A stretch of DNA of 25,789 nt from an uncultured Pigmentiphaga sp. GTDB taxonomy: Bacteria > Pseudomonadota > Gammaproteobacteria > Burkholderiales > Burkholderiaceae_B. Under the pieces are notes generated by a model. The model saw only the letters and a program-made list of their open reading frames with translations. It was not told the DNA's origin and did not search any database. A program made the translations under genes and the position numbers. This document shows positions 14,890 through 23,403 of this stretch, in pieces. The DNA lies in assembly GCA_937891425.1 (NCBI GenBank), contig CALAGD010000068.1, positions 1 to 25,789 on the forward strand, in the 5' to 3' direction. Position 1 is the stretch's first letter. The number at the start of each line of letters is the position of its first letter.

Positions 14890-17784
14890 ATGGATGTAAT
14901 TCGTATCCGGGGCGCCCGTACCCACAACCTGAAAAATGTCTCGCTGGATATTCCCCGAGAACGCCTGACGGTCATTACCGGACTGTCCGGTTCGGGCAAA
15001 TCGTCGCTGGCATTCGATACGCTTTACGCCGAAGGGCAACGACGCTACGTGGAGAGCCTGTCGGCCTACGCGCGCCAGTTCCTGCAGCTGATGGAAAAAC
15101 CGGACGTCGACCTCATCGAGGGATTATCGCCGGCGATCTCGATCGAACAAAAGTCCGCCAGTCACAACCCCCGCTCGACCGTAGGTACCATCACCGAAAT
15201 CCACGATTACCTGCGCCTGCTGTACGCACGGGTGGGCACACCCTATTGCCCCGAACATCGTCTGCCGCTTGCCGCACAGAGCATCAGCCAGATGGTCGAC
15301 GCCACCCTGGCACTGCCGGAGGGTACGCGCATCGCGCTGCTGGCCCCGGTCGCGCGTGGTCGCAAGGGCAACCCTCAGGCGGAATTCACATCCCTGCAAG
15401 CACGCGGTTTCGTGCGCATCCGTCTGGATGGCGAGATGGTCGAACTCGACCAGCTGCCACCGCTCGGGAAGAAGGACAAGCACGACATCGACGTCGTCGT
15501 GGATCGCCTGCGCGTACGCGCAGGCATCGAGCAGCGCCTCGCCGAAAGCCTCGAGGTAGCCCTGGAGCTGGGCGAAGGACGAGCCATTCTACTCGAGCTG
15601 GATTCCGGCCACGAACACATTTATTCCAGCCGGTATGCGTGCCCGGTTTGCAGCTACAGCATCCCGGAGCTGGAACCACGACTGTTCAGCTTCAACAACC
15701 CGGCCGGAGCGTGCCCTGAATGCGACGGGATCGGCACCGTGGGTTTTTTCGATCCGCGACGGGTGGTCGCCTTTCCGGAGCTCAGCCTGGCGGCCGGTGC
15801 CATCCAGGGCTGGGACCAGCGCAACACCTTCTACTACCAGATGCTGGTCAGCCTGGCCGCATTCTACGACTTCGACGTCAATACCCCGTTCCAGGACCTG
15901 CCCGAGCGCGTCCGCGACATCATCCTGTTTGGCTCGGGTACAGAGTCCATCTCCTTCACCTACCTCAACGAGCGCGGGCGCACAACTGTGCGGTCGCACC
16001 CCTTCGAAGGGATCATCCCCAACCTCGAACGGCGCTGGAAGGAAACCGACTCGCCCACTGTGCGGGAAGAGCTCGGCAAGTATCGCAACATCCGGCAATG
16101 TCCGTCCTGCCATGGGTCACGGCTGCGCAGGGAAGCCCGCCACGTGTTCATCGGGCCCGAACACGCCGACGACCCCGGCCTGGCCATCTATCAGGTCGAA
16201 GCCATGCCGCTTGCGCGCTGCCTGGAATGGTTCGACCGGCTGAAACTTTCGGGAGCACGAGGCGAGATTGCCCAGCGTATCGTCCAGGAAATCATTGCCC
16301 GGCTGCGGTTTCTCAATAACGTAGGTCTTACCTACCTGTCGCTTGACCGCAGCGCCAATACCATTTCCGGCGGCGAAGCACAGCGCATCCGGCTGGCCAG
16401 CCAGATCGGCTCGGGTCTTACCGGGGTAATGTACGTGCTCGACGAACCTTCAATCGGCCTGCACCAGCGTGACAACGACCGTCTCATCGACACGTTGCGC
16501 CACCTGCGCGACCTGCGCAATACCGTGATCGTGGTGGAGCACGATGAAGACATGATCCGTGCTGCCGACCACGTGGTCGACATGGGCCCCGGCGCCGGCG
16601 AGCGCGGCGGACAGGTGGTCGCCCAGGGCTCGCCCGCCGAGATCGTGGCCGACCCGAACTCGCTCACCGGGCAGTACCTCAGTGGCGTGCGGCAGATCGA
16701 AATTCCCGAGCGCCGGCCCGTCGTTGCCTGCGACCCCGACACGAACGCCACCGAGCGCACCCCGCAACGCTGGCTGTCGATCACCGGCTGCACCGGCAAC
16801 AACCTGAAGAAGGTCGATCTGCACCTGCCGGTGGCCCGTTTCATCTGCATCAGTGGAGTATCCGGCTCGGGCAAATCCACGCTCATCAACGATACGCTGG
16901 CGGCTGCGGTGGCGCGCCACCTGCACAAGAGACAAAACGAACCGGCTCCTTACGAGGCGCTGCACGGCATCGAGCATTTCGACAAGATCATCAACGTCGA
17001 CCAGAGTCCCATCGGCCGCACGCCACGCAGCAACCCGGCCACCTATACGGGCCTGTTTACGCCCATCCGCGAGCTGTTCGCCAACGTGCCCGAAGCGCGC
17101 GCACGCGGATATGACGCCGGCCGATTCAGCTTCAACGTCAAGGGCGGACGTTGCGAAGCCTGCCAGGGTGACGGTGTGGTGAAGGTTGAAATGCATTTCC
17201 TGCCCGACGTCTACGTCACCTGCGACGTCTGCCAGGGCAAACGCTACAACCGCGAGACGCTGGAAATCCGGTATCGGGGCCGCAACATCAGCGAAGTACT
17301 GGACCTGACCGTGGATGAAGCGCTGGAGTGCTTCAATGCCGTGCCGTCCATTGCGCGCAAGCTGGAAACGCTGGTCGCGGTAGGGCTGGGTTACGTGAAG
17401 CTGGGCCAGAGTGCCACCACCCTTTCGGGGGGCGAGGCACAGCGCGTGAAACTGTCGCAGGAACTTTCACGACGCTCTACCGGTCGCACCCTTTACATCC
17501 TCGACGAGCCTACCACCGGGCTGCACTTTCATGACATCGCGCTGCTGTTGCGCGTGCTGAACCAGCTGGTGGACGCCGGCAACACCGTCGCCGTAATCGA
17601 GCACAATCTCCACGTCATCAAGACTGCCGACTGGGTCATCGACCTGGGCCCCGAGGGTGGTGAGGGTGGCGGCCGTATCGTTGCCCAGGGAACACCCGAG
17701 GACATCGCCGCCAACCCCCGAAGTCATACCGGACGATACCTGGCCCCGTTGCTGCGTCAGCACGAGGCCGCGCCGGCGGGCTGA
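14890..17784 (+). CDS. uvrA: UvrABC excinuclease subunit A
   Basis: A 964-aa damage-recognition ATPase of nucleotide excision repair. It loads UvrB on damaged DNA. Two ABC modules are seen: Walker A GLSGSGKSS at 31-39 with a signature ISGGEAQRIRLASQIG at mid-protein, and a second Walker A GVSGSGKSTL with LSGGEAQRVKLSQELS near the end. Zinc sites are CPVC...CPEC in the first half and CEAC...CDVC in the second. The opening DVIRIRGARTHNLKNVSLDIPR aligns with the start of E. coli UvrA, supporting ATG 14890; the frame is open upstream, but that part is not UvrA-like. No obvious ribosome site stands at the right distance. The stop is 18 bp from the stop of convergent apt. Confidence 0.99.
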   Translation: MDVIRIRGARTHNLKNVSLDIPRERLTVITGLSGSGKSSLAFDTLYAEGQRRYVESLSAYARQFLQLMEKPDVDLIEGLSPAISIEQKSASHNPRSTVGTITEIHDYLRLLYARVGTPYCPEHRLPLAAQSISQMVDATLALPEGTRIALLAPVARGRKGNPQAEFTSLQARGFVRIRLDGEMVELDQLPPLGKKDKHDIDVVVDRLRVRAGIEQRLAESLEVALELGEGRAILLELDSGHEHIYSSRYACPVCSYSIPELEPRLFSFNNPAGACPECDGIGTVGFFDPRRVVAFPELSLAAGAIQGWDQRNTFYYQMLVSLAAFYDFDVNTPFQDLPERVRDIILFGSGTESISFTYLNERGRTTVRSHPFEGIIPNLERRWKETDSPTVREELGKYRNIRQCPSCHGSRLRREARHVFIGPEHADDPGLAIYQVEAMPLARCLEWFDRLKLSGARGEIAQRIVQEIIARLRFLNNVGLTYLSLDRSANTISGGEAQRIRLASQIGSGLTGVMYVLDEPSIGLHQRDNDRLIDTLRHLRDLRNTVIVVEHDEDMIRAADHVVDMGPGAGERGGQVVAQGSPAEIVADPNSLTGQYLSGVRQIEIPERRPVVACDPDTNATERTPQRWLSITGCTGNNLKKVDLHLPVARFICISGVSGSGKSTLINDTLAAAVARHLHKRQNEPAPYEALHGIEHFDKIINVDQSPIGRTPRSNPATYTGLFTPIRELFANVPEARARGYDAGRFSFNVKGGRCEACQGDGVVKVEMHFLPDVYVTCDVCQGKRYNRETLEIRYRGRNISEVLDLTVDEALECFNAVPSIARKLETLVAVGLGYVKLGQSATTLSGGEAQRVKLSQELSRRSTGRTLYILDEPTTGLHFHDIALLLRVLNQLVDAGNTVAVIEHNLHVIKTADWVIDLGPEGGEGGGRIVAQGTPEDIAANPRSHTGRYLAPLLRQHEAAPAG

Positions 17785-17802
17785 AGCGGCGCTGTACAGT
17801 CC

Positions 17803-18444
17803 TCAGGAATCGGAGGCCCCGCCCTTGCGGGTGTCGGCTGGCTGGCTTACGGTGCCCTCCTGTGCGTCCTGCCGACGGGCTACGGTGTTCTTCGTCTCGG
17901 CCTTGGCATCATCGAAGGTGCAGATCGAGAACAGTGGCGTCCCGGTGGCACGCACTGCCGCCGAACCCCCGAGATAGGGCAGGTCGATGATGGTCGTGGC
18001 CTCGACCACGTTCGCACCCAGACGCTGCAGCAGCTTCATCGCTGCCAGCATCGTGCCGCCGGTGGCGATGAGATCATCGATGAGAATGACGCGCTGGCCC
18101 GGCGTGACCGCATCGGTATGCATTTCCACCGCTGCGCTGCCGTATTCAAGCTGGTACTCTTCCTCGAGCGTGAGATAGGGCAGCTTGCCTTTCTTGCGTA
18201 CGGGCACGAACCCCAGGTTCAGCTCGTAGGCCAGGACGCTCCCTACGATGAAACCGCGCGCGTCGATGCCGGCGACCAGGTCGAGTCGCTTGTTCATGTA
18301 GCGGTAGACCAGCAGGTCGATCAGCACCCGAAAGCTGCGAGGATCCTGCAGTACCGGAGTAATGTCGCGAAACATTACGCCAGGCACGGGCCAGTCAGGG
18401 ACGGTTCGGATGCGATCGCGAATAAACTCGGCGTTGGGCGTCAT
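17803..18444 (-). CDS. apt: Adenine phosphoribosyltransferase
   Basis: Apt (EC 2.4.2.7) salvages adenine by joining it to PRPP to make AMP in the cytoplasm. The protein is 213 aa. Residues 14-31 (TVPDWPVPGVMFRDITPV) are the Apt hallmark. VAGIDARGFIVGS (58-70) and PVRKKGKLPY (81-90) form the active-site loops, and VILIDDLIATGGT (119-131) is the PRPP motif. The fold ends near 178, where usual Apt proteins of about 180 aa stop. A further 33 or so hydrophilic residues (to QPADTRKGGASDS) form an unusual tail. Divergent from kdsD across 50 bp. Confidence 0.97.
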   Translation of the reverse strand: MTPNAEFIRDRIRTVPDWPVPGVMFRDITPVLQDPRSFRVLIDLLVYRYMNKRLDLVAGIDARGFIVGSVLAYELNLGFVPVRKKGKLPYLTLEEEYQLEYGSAAVEMHTDAVTPGQRVILIDDLIATGGTMLAAMKLLQRLGANVVEATTIIDLPYLGGSAAVRATGTPLFSICTFDDAKAETKNTVARRQDAQEGTVSQPADTRKGGASDS

Positions 18445-18494
18445 GGATGCTCACTATGAATACAATGCATCGTGGATTTTAAGATATCCCCAGC
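18445..18494. promoter_or_regulatory. Short divergent promoter region of apt and kdsD
   Basis: Only 50 bp separate the two start codons, so any promoters must overlap or reach into the coding regions. A TACAAT (18461-18466, five of six -10 box on the + strand) is the best match, without a good -35 box. On the - strand TTAAAA and CATAGT are 18 bases apart but weak. Confidence 0.3.
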
Positions 18495-19493
18495 ATGACC
18501 CCATCCCGCATCCAGCACGATCTCGACCCCGACGCGGTTGTCGCGGCGGGCAAACGCGCGCTCCTCATTGAAGCCGAAGCCGTGCAGGCCGTTGCGCAAC
18601 GGCTCGACCACCGCTTCACCGATGCCGTCCAACGCCTGCTCGCCTGCAAAGGGCGGGTCGTCGTGTGCGGCATCGGCAAATCGGGGCACATCGCCCGCAA
18701 GATTGCCGCCACGCTGGCGTCTACCGGCACGCCGGCATTTTTCGTGCACGCCGCCGAGGCGGTGCACGGCGATCTGGGAATGATCACCGCCGACGACATC
18801 CTGCTCGCGATCTCGCACTCCGGCACCACCGATGAACTGATCACCGTGGTGCCCATCGCCCGCCGCATGGGTGCCGGCATCATCAGCATGACCGGCAACC
18901 CCGACTCGCCGCTGGCTCAGCTCGCCGACGTCCACCTGGACACCAGCGTGGCCAAGGAGGCCTGTCCGCTGAATCTGGCCCCTACGGCCAGCAGTACGGC
19001 GGCCCTCGCCCTGGGCGATGCACTGGCGGTGGCGTGTCTCGAAGCGCGCGGTTTCGGTTCCGAAGACTTCGCGCGGTCGCACCCCGGTGGAGCGCTCGGG
19101 CGCCGGCTGCTCACCCGCGTGCGCGATGTCATGCGTACCGGATCCCGCATACCTGTCGTGTCCATCGACGCCAGCATCGAGACCACCCTGGATGAAATGT
19201 CGCGCAAGAACATGGGCATGACGGCGGTCATCGATGCCCAGGGCAAGCTCGCGGGCATTTTCACCGACGGCGACCTGCGCCGCCTGATTGCACGCGGCAG
19301 CGACCTGCGCACCGTCACCGTTGCTGCGGGCATGACCCGCTCGCCACGCCATATCGACCCTGATGCGCTCGCGGTCGAGGCCGCTGCATTGATGGATGAA
19401 CACCGGCTCAGTCAGCTCCTGGTGCTTGATGCCGAAGGCAATCTGGTGGGCGCGTTGCACATGCATGACCTGATGGCCGCCAAGGTGGTGTAA
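18495..19493 (+). CDS. kdsD: Arabinose-5-phosphate isomerase (KpsF/GutQ family)
   Basis: This 332-aa enzyme turns ribulose-5-phosphate into arabinose-5-phosphate, the first step toward Kdo of LPS. The SIS sugar-isomerase domain covers about 40-180: VVVCGIGKSGHIARKIAATL (55-74), FFVHAAEAVHGDLGMI with H91, and the AISHSGTTDEL phosphate loop (105-115). A conserved HPGGALGRRLL element links to two CBS domains (about 210-265 and 280-332), which end with AGIFTDGDLRRLI and LSQLLVLDAEGNLVGALHMHDLM. Length matches E. coli KdsD. kdsC follows after 29 bp, so the start of the LPS run is here. There is no strong ribosome site upstream. Confidence 0.97.
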   Translation: MTPSRIQHDLDPDAVVAAGKRALLIEAEAVQAVAQRLDHRFTDAVQRLLACKGRVVVCGIGKSGHIARKIAATLASTGTPAFFVHAAEAVHGDLGMITADDILLAISHSGTTDELITVVPIARRMGAGIISMTGNPDSPLAQLADVHLDTSVAKEACPLNLAPTASSTAALALGDALAVACLEARGFGSEDFARSHPGGALGRRLLTRVRDVMRTGSRIPVVSIDASIETTLDEMSRKNMGMTAVIDAQGKLAGIFTDGDLRRLIARGSDLRTVTVAAGMTRSPRHIDPDALAVEAAALMDEHRLSQLLVLDAEGNLVGALHMHDLMAAKVV

Positions 19494-19522
19494 CCATCCC
19501 TTCAAGGTGTTATAAACCAGCC

Positions 19523-20134
19523 ATGGCCAATTCCATGTCAAGTCCAACTCCGCATCCGGCAGAAGCCGTAGTGCTCGCGCGCGTAACTCCGGCAATCCGG
19601 GAGCGCGCCGCCCGCGTGAAACTCATGGTGTTCGATGTCGACGGCGTCCTCACCGATGGCAGCCTCTATTACGGCGAGCAGGGCGAGGCGGTCAAACGTT
19701 TCAACGTTCTCGATGGCCAGGGGCTGCGCCTGCTGAACAGCAACGGCGTCACCGTCGCCATCATGACGGCGCGTCAGGGTCCCATCGTTACCCGCCGCGC
19801 CGCCGACCTGGGCATCGCCGAGGTGACTCAGGCGGTACACGACAAGGCGAAGGCCCTGCTCGAACTCACCCAACGGCTGGGCATCCCGCTTGAACAAACG
19901 GGCTACATGGGAGACGACATCAACGACCTCGGCGCCCTGCGGCAGGCCGGGTTCGCGGCCACCGTACCGGCAGCCCCACCCTACGTTGCGCAAGCCGCGC
20001 ACTGGGTCAGCGAACGCCAGGGCGGTAGCGGAGCCGTTCGTGAATGCTGCGACCTCATCCTCGCCGCCCAGGGTCGCCTGGGCGCGGCCATCAGCGCCAG
20101 CTACCAGCCGCTGAAGAGCGGTTCACCGCAGTAA
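19523..20134 (+). CDS. kdsC: 3-deoxy-D-manno-octulosonate 8-phosphate phosphatase
   Basis: A 203-aa HAD-family phosphatase that removes phosphate from Kdo-8-phosphate to give Kdo. The active motif is VFDVDGVLTDG, with D38 as nucleophile and D40 as acid/base. TARQGPIVTRRAADLGI (82-98) is the second motif, with K108 or K110 after it. GYMGDDINDLGAL (127-139) carries the magnesium-binding D131, D132 and D135. It lacks a cap, as typical of KdsC tetramers. The N-terminal 25 or so residues are longer than in E. coli; the first ATG (MANSMSS) is used, with a second at residue 5. One base separates its stop from the lptC ATG, so the two are translated together. Confidence 0.97.
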   Translation: MANSMSSPTPHPAEAVVLARVTPAIRERAARVKLMVFDVDGVLTDGSLYYGEQGEAVKRFNVLDGQGLRLLNSNGVTVAIMTARQGPIVTRRAADLGIAEVTQAVHDKAKALLELTQRLGIPLEQTGYMGDDINDLGALRQAGFAATVPAAPPYVAQAAHWVSERQGGSGAVRECCDLILAAQGRLGAAISASYQPLKSGSPQ

Positions 20135-20135
20135 C

Positions 20136-20756
20136 ATGCGCGAGCGCCTTACGTCCGGCATCGCCATCGCCCTGCTGCTGGTGCTCGTCATCGGCACGTG
20201 GTGGGCCGCCGATTATGCCCAGCGCGCGATTCCCACCGTGCCGCCCCGCAAGCTCACGCACGAGATGGACACCTTCATCGACGACTTCGTCATGATGCGC
20301 ATTGACGAGACCGGACTGCCCGTCGAACGTCTCGAGAGCCCGCACGCACGGCATTACCCCGATGACGATTCCTACGAAGTCCAATTGCCCCGCGCCGTCA
20401 GCCAGCGCCCCGACCGTTCGGTCACCATCGCCACGGCCGAGCGCGGACGCATGGACGAGGACGGCGCCCGGGTGGTCCTCACCGGCAACGTGCGCCTGCA
20501 CCGCGAGCCCGCCGACGACGCGCCCGCGCTCACCATTGAAACGGAAGAACTCACCGTGCGGCCACGCGATGACGTGGCCTTCACCGATCTGCCGGCTACC
20601 ATCACTCGCGCCGATGGGTCACGCATGAGCGGAACGGGCATGCGTTACGACAATCGCAATCGGCAACTGACCGTTTCCGCGGACACACGTGTCAAAATAA
20701 TGCCGCGCAGCCAGGCCGACCTGCTGCCCCCCAGCCGCGCACCTTCGAAACCTTGA
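20136..20756 (+). CDS. lptC: LPS export protein LptC
   Basis: A 206-aa inner-membrane anchored protein of the Lpt bridge. It receives LPS from LptB2FG and hands it to LptA in the periplasm. One membrane helix is visible at about 7-25 (SGIAIALLLVLVIGTWWAA). The rest is a periplasmic beta-jellyroll domain with LESPHARHYPDDDSYEVQLPR, ARVVLTGNVRLHREP and TVRPRDDVAFTDLPATI stretches, like the LptC/OstA superfamily. Sequence is only weakly conserved in this family, so the call rests on size, topology and the kdsC-lptA neighbours. The ATG lies one base after the kdsC stop. Confidence 0.9.
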   Translation: MRERLTSGIAIALLLVLVIGTWWAADYAQRAIPTVPPRKLTHEMDTFIDDFVMMRIDETGLPVERLESPHARHYPDDDSYEVQLPRAVSQRPDRSVTIATAERGRMDEDGARVVLTGNVRLHREPADDAPALTIETEELTVRPRDDVAFTDLPATITRADGSRMSGTGMRYDNRNRQLTVSADTRVKIMPRSQADLLPPSRAPSKP

Positions 20757-20793
20757 CGGACCCCGTGCCCGTCGGAAACCGTGCACCCTGCTC

Positions 20794-21447
20794 ATGATTA
20801 CTCGTCAAACCTCCGCCGATACCCGTACGGACTCGCCCCGGCAGAGCGGCTGCGTACACCTGATTGCCGCTATTGCCCTGGCCCTGACGTGTGCACTCGT
20901 GCTTCCTGCGCCGGTACACGCCGCACCGGCGCTTCCCAGCGACGTGCCGACCCTCATCGATTCCGACACGCTCGAGTACGACGATGCCAACCAGGTCAGC
21001 GTGTTCATGGGTAACGTGGTGCTCACCCGCGGTACGCTCACCTTGCACGCGCACCGGCTGGAGCTCCGCCAGAATCCCGACGGCGACCAGTTCGCGGTAG
21101 CGGTCGCCGGCCCGGGCAAGCAGGTCTTCGTTCGGCAAGCACAGCCCAACGGCGTCGAGGTCATCGAAGGCTACGCCGACCGTGCCGAATACGATGGCCC
21201 GCGCGAACAGCTTGAATTCATCGGCCACGCGGTCGTCAGTCGGCTTGCCTGCGGCCAGGTGCTCGACCAGATCAAGGGCGAGCGCATCCGCTACAACCAG
21301 GCATCCAATACCTACCAGGCCTCCGGTGGTGCGCGCGCCGGAACGAACAACCAGCGCGTGCGCACAATGATCCAGTCCAAGGAAAAAAGCCAGTCCATCA
21401 TCACCTCGTGCCCGGCCGACAAGGGCCGGACGGAGGGGGGCGCGTGA
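20794..21447 (+). CDS. lptA: LPS transport periplasmic protein LptA
   Basis: A 217-aa periplasmic protein that forms the bridge carrying LPS to the outer membrane. Its signal peptide is long: a polar 20-residue start, then HLIAAIALALTCALVLPAPVHA, with cleavage near residue 43. The OstA-like fold is shown by LIDSDTLEYDDANQVSVFMGNVVLTRGTLTLHAHRLEL (about 54-92), ADRAEYDGPREQLEFIGHA, and GERIRYNQASNTYQASG near the end. Length is near E. coli LptA (185) plus the extended start. The TGA stop overlaps the lptB GTG as GTGA, so translation is coupled. There is no strong ribosome site before the ATG, but it is the only ATG before the hydrophobic core. Confidence 0.93.
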   Translation: MITRQTSADTRTDSPRQSGCVHLIAAIALALTCALVLPAPVHAAPALPSDVPTLIDSDTLEYDDANQVSVFMGNVVLTRGTLTLHAHRLELRQNPDGDQFAVAVAGPGKQVFVRQAQPNGVEVIEGYADRAEYDGPREQLEFIGHAVVSRLACGQVLDQIKGERIRYNQASNTYQASGGARAGTNNQRVRTMIQSKEKSQSIITSCPADKGRTEGGA

Positions 21448-22193
21448 AGGAGCAGGGTCGCTTGCGAGCCATCGGACTGCGTAAGACGTACGGTGCCCGC
21501 ACGGTAGTCAGTGATGTCTCTCTTGAAGTGCGTAGTGGTGAAGTGGTGGGATTGCTGGGTCCGAATGGCGCGGGCAAGACCACCAGCTTCTACATGATCG
21601 TGGGACTGATCCCCGCCGACGCGGGCCGCATCGAAATCGACAGCACGGTCATCACCGCCATGCCGATGCACAAGCGTGCACGTCTGGGGCTGTCGTACTT
21701 GCCCCAGGATGCCTCCGTGTTTCGTCGGCTGACGGTCGAGCAGAACATCCGTGCCGTGCTCGAACTCATGCGCGACCCCGACGGGCGCGCACTGGGTGCC
21801 CGCCTCGTCGACGAGAAACTCGAACAGCTGCTGGAAGAACTACAGATCACGCACATCCGCAACAACGCGGCCATTTCCCTGTCCGGGGGTGAGCGCCGCC
21901 GCGTCGAGATCGCGCGCGCGCTGGCCACAGATCCCCGCTTCATCCTGCTTGACGAGCCCTTCGCCGGTGTGGACCCGATCGCGGTCATCGAAATCCAGCG
22001 CATCGTCCGATTCCTGAAGAGCCGCAACATCGGCGTACTGATCACCGACCACAACGTGCGTGAAACGCTTGGTATCTGCGACCGGGCCTACATCATCAAC
22101 GACGGTGCGGTCCTTACCTCCGGACATCCCGAAGAAATCGTCGACGACCCTGCCGTACGACGGGTATACCTAGGCGAACACTTCCGCATGTAG
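21444..22193 (+). CDS. lptB: LPS export ABC transporter ATP-binding protein LptB
   Basis: A 249-aa ATPase that drives LPS extraction from the inner membrane with LptF and LptG. The GTG at 21444 is preferred because GGAGG lies 7 bases upstream and its frame overlaps the lptA stop by four bases; an ATG at 21408 would lie deep in lptA. Motifs: Walker A GPNGAGKTT (39-47), Q-loop LPQDASVFRRLTVEQN (86-101), signature LSGGERRRVEIARAL (146-160), Walker B FILLDEPFAGVDP (166-178), and H-loop H203 in ITDHNVRETL. The C-terminus YLGEHFRM is the characteristic LptB ending. In E. coli rpoN follows; here hpf does. Confidence 0.98.
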   Translation: MKEQGRLRAIGLRKTYGARTVVSDVSLEVRSGEVVGLLGPNGAGKTTSFYMIVGLIPADAGRIEIDSTVITAMPMHKRARLGLSYLPQDASVFRRLTVEQNIRAVLELMRDPDGRALGARLVDEKLEQLLEELQITHIRNNAAISLSGGERRRVEIARALATDPRFILLDEPFAGVDPIAVIEIQRIVRFLKSRNIGVLITDHNVRETLGICDRAYIINDGAVLTSGHPEEIVDDPAVRRVYLGEHFRM

Positions 22194-22273
22194 CGGCCCG
22201 CCACGCGGTGCCTCGGCCGCGCGCGGACGCAACCCGTGCACGGCCACCCCGACAGCGGCGTGCCGGCCCTCGC

Positions 22274-22301
22274 TTGCATAAAACTGTCCCGGCGTTACAC
22301 T
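22274..22301 (+). promoter_or_regulatory. Candidate promoter for hpf
   Basis: TTGCAT (22274-22279) and TACACT (22296-22301) are separated by 16 bases. The -35 box is weak (three of six) and the -10 moderate (four of six). It lies about 50 bases before the hpf ATG in the 161-bp gap after lptB. No terminator was seen between lptB and this site. Confidence 0.3.
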
Positions 22302-22354
22302 GGACCTGTGCCGGGTCAGTCGGATACGGCACGTATCATCTACGGAGGTCGCGT

Positions 22355-22693
22355 ATGAACCTAACCATTAGTGGACATCAGCTCGAAGTAACTCCCGCCA
22401 TCCGGGAGTATGTGGTCAGCAAGCTGGAGCGGGTGTTGCGCCACTTCGACCACATCATCGACACGCAGGTGATCCTGTCGGCCGTCAAGCTCCGGCACAA
22501 GGCAGATGTCACCGTACGCGTTCCCGGCAAGGACATCTATTGTGAAGCCACCGACGAGAACCTGTACGCTGCGATCGATGCGCTCATCGACAAGCTCGAC
22601 CGGCAGGTCATCAAATACAAGGACAAACTGCACGAGCGGCCCACTGATGATATCAAGCGCCAGCTAGCATCAGACACGCAGGAAGCGTCATGA
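22355..22693 (+). CDS. hpf: Ribosome hibernation promoting factor, short form
   Basis: A 112-aa small basic protein that binds the 30S decoding centre in resting cells. The start MNLTISGHQLEVTPAIREYV matches the HPF/RaiA opening strand, followed by VVSKLERVLRHFDHIIDTQVILS and KADVTVRVPGKDIYCEATDENLYAAIDALIDKLDRQV, the conserved second half. The ATG at 22355 is supported by GGAGG 6 bases upstream; the longer open frame from 22208 has no such site. It belongs to the short type without the long form's C-terminal dimer domain. A small gene after lptB and before ptsN is the E. coli order except for the missing rpoN. Confidence 0.96.
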   Translation: MNLTISGHQLEVTPAIREYVVSKLERVLRHFDHIIDTQVILSAVKLRHKADVTVRVPGKDIYCEATDENLYAAIDALIDKLDRQVIKYKDKLHERPTDDIKRQLASDTQEAS

Positions 22694-22728
22694 GCTGAAC
22701 TGGCAACAGTCAGCAATTAAACAACAGT

Positions 22729-22782
22729 AAACGCTGGAATGCCCCCGAACTGCAATCTGTCTCTTGAGGGCAGCCGGCGTTT
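22729..22782. terminator. Stem-loop after hpf, possible terminator or structured leader
   Basis: AAACGCTGG at 22729-22737 pairs with CCGGCGTTT at 22774-22782 through nine base pairs, one of them G-U. Inside it, TGCCC (22740-22744) pairs with GGGCA (22768-22772), leaving a 23-base loop. The 3' side is followed by GCGTTAAAT rather than a clear U-run, so a rho-independent terminator is only possible. It lies 36 bases after the hpf stop and about 95 bases before the -10 box of ptsN. Confidence 0.35.
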
Positions 22783-22876
22783 GCGTTAAATAGCATCTTC
22801 TTGTATACGGCCTGGCAATCCCCAAGCACCGCGGGCACGCGCGTTGCGAGCGACGCCGGCAAATCAACGAATAACC

Positions 22877-22882
22877 TATAAT
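22877..22882 (+). promoter_or_regulatory. Perfect TATAAT -10 box upstream of ptsN
   Basis: TATAAT stands 31 bases before the ptsN ATG at 22914, in an AT-rich pocket. No -35 box fits at 16-18 bases; the nearest TTGCGA is 27 bases away. An activator or another upstream element may be needed. It suggests ptsN-hprK can be transcribed apart from hpf. Confidence 0.4.
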
Positions 22883-22913
22883 CACCGTTTGCTGCAGTGA
22901 AGCAATCCTTTCA

Positions 22914-23381
22914 ATGAGCCTCATCTCACGCATTTTGCCGGTTTCCAACATCGTGCTGGATCTGCCGGCCACTAGCAAGAAGCGGGCGTTCGAGCACGCC
23001 GCATTGCTGTTCGAAAATCACCACGGCCTGCCACGCATGCAGGTTTTCGACAGCCTGTTTGCGCGCGAGCGTCTGGGGTCCACGGCCTTGGGCCACGGCG
23101 TGGCAGTACCCCATGGCCGTCTCAAGGGGTTGAAGGAGGCCGTTGCAACGTTCATCCGCCTGGCTCAGCCCGTGCCGTTCGATGCGGCCGATGGCAGGCC
23201 CGTCCGCATGCTGATGTTCCTGCTGGTCCCGGAAATTGCCACCCAGGAACACCTCGACATCCTGGCCGAACTCGCGCAAATGTTGTCCAGCCGCGAACTG
23301 CGCACCGCCCTGCTCGAAGCCCCCGACGCCGAAACCGTCCATTCCCTGCTCACCAACTGGCAGCCCCAGATGACCAGTTGA
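22914..23381 (+). CDS. ptsN: PTS IIA-Ntr-like protein
   Basis: A 155-aa cytoplasmic regulatory EIIA of the nitrogen-related PTS. Phosphorylated by NPr or HPr-like proteins, it controls potassium transport and other targets in enterobacteria. The phospho-acceptor is H67 in GHGVAVPHGRL (60-70), matching H73 of E. coli. KKRAFEHAALLFENHHGL and VRMLMFLLVPEIATQEHLDILAELAQML are further family blocks. Length and opening (MSLISRILPVSNIVLDLP) fit. It is followed after 22 bp by hprK, the usual betaproteobacterial pairing. EI and HPr genes are not in the window. Confidence 0.97.
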   Translation: MSLISRILPVSNIVLDLPATSKKRAFEHAALLFENHHGLPRMQVFDSLFARERLGSTALGHGVAVPHGRLKGLKEAVATFIRLAQPVPFDAADGRPVRMLMFLLVPEIATQEHLDILAELAQMLSSRELRTALLEAPDAETVHSLLTNWQPQMTS

Positions 23382-23403
23382 ACCTCGCCTTCAGCGGCTA
23401 CTC

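Noticed and set aside
22688..22978. A 96-codon - strand frame covering the hpf-ptsN gap
   Set aside because: It overlaps the start of ptsN and the AT-rich promoter, has no ribosome site and matches no family.
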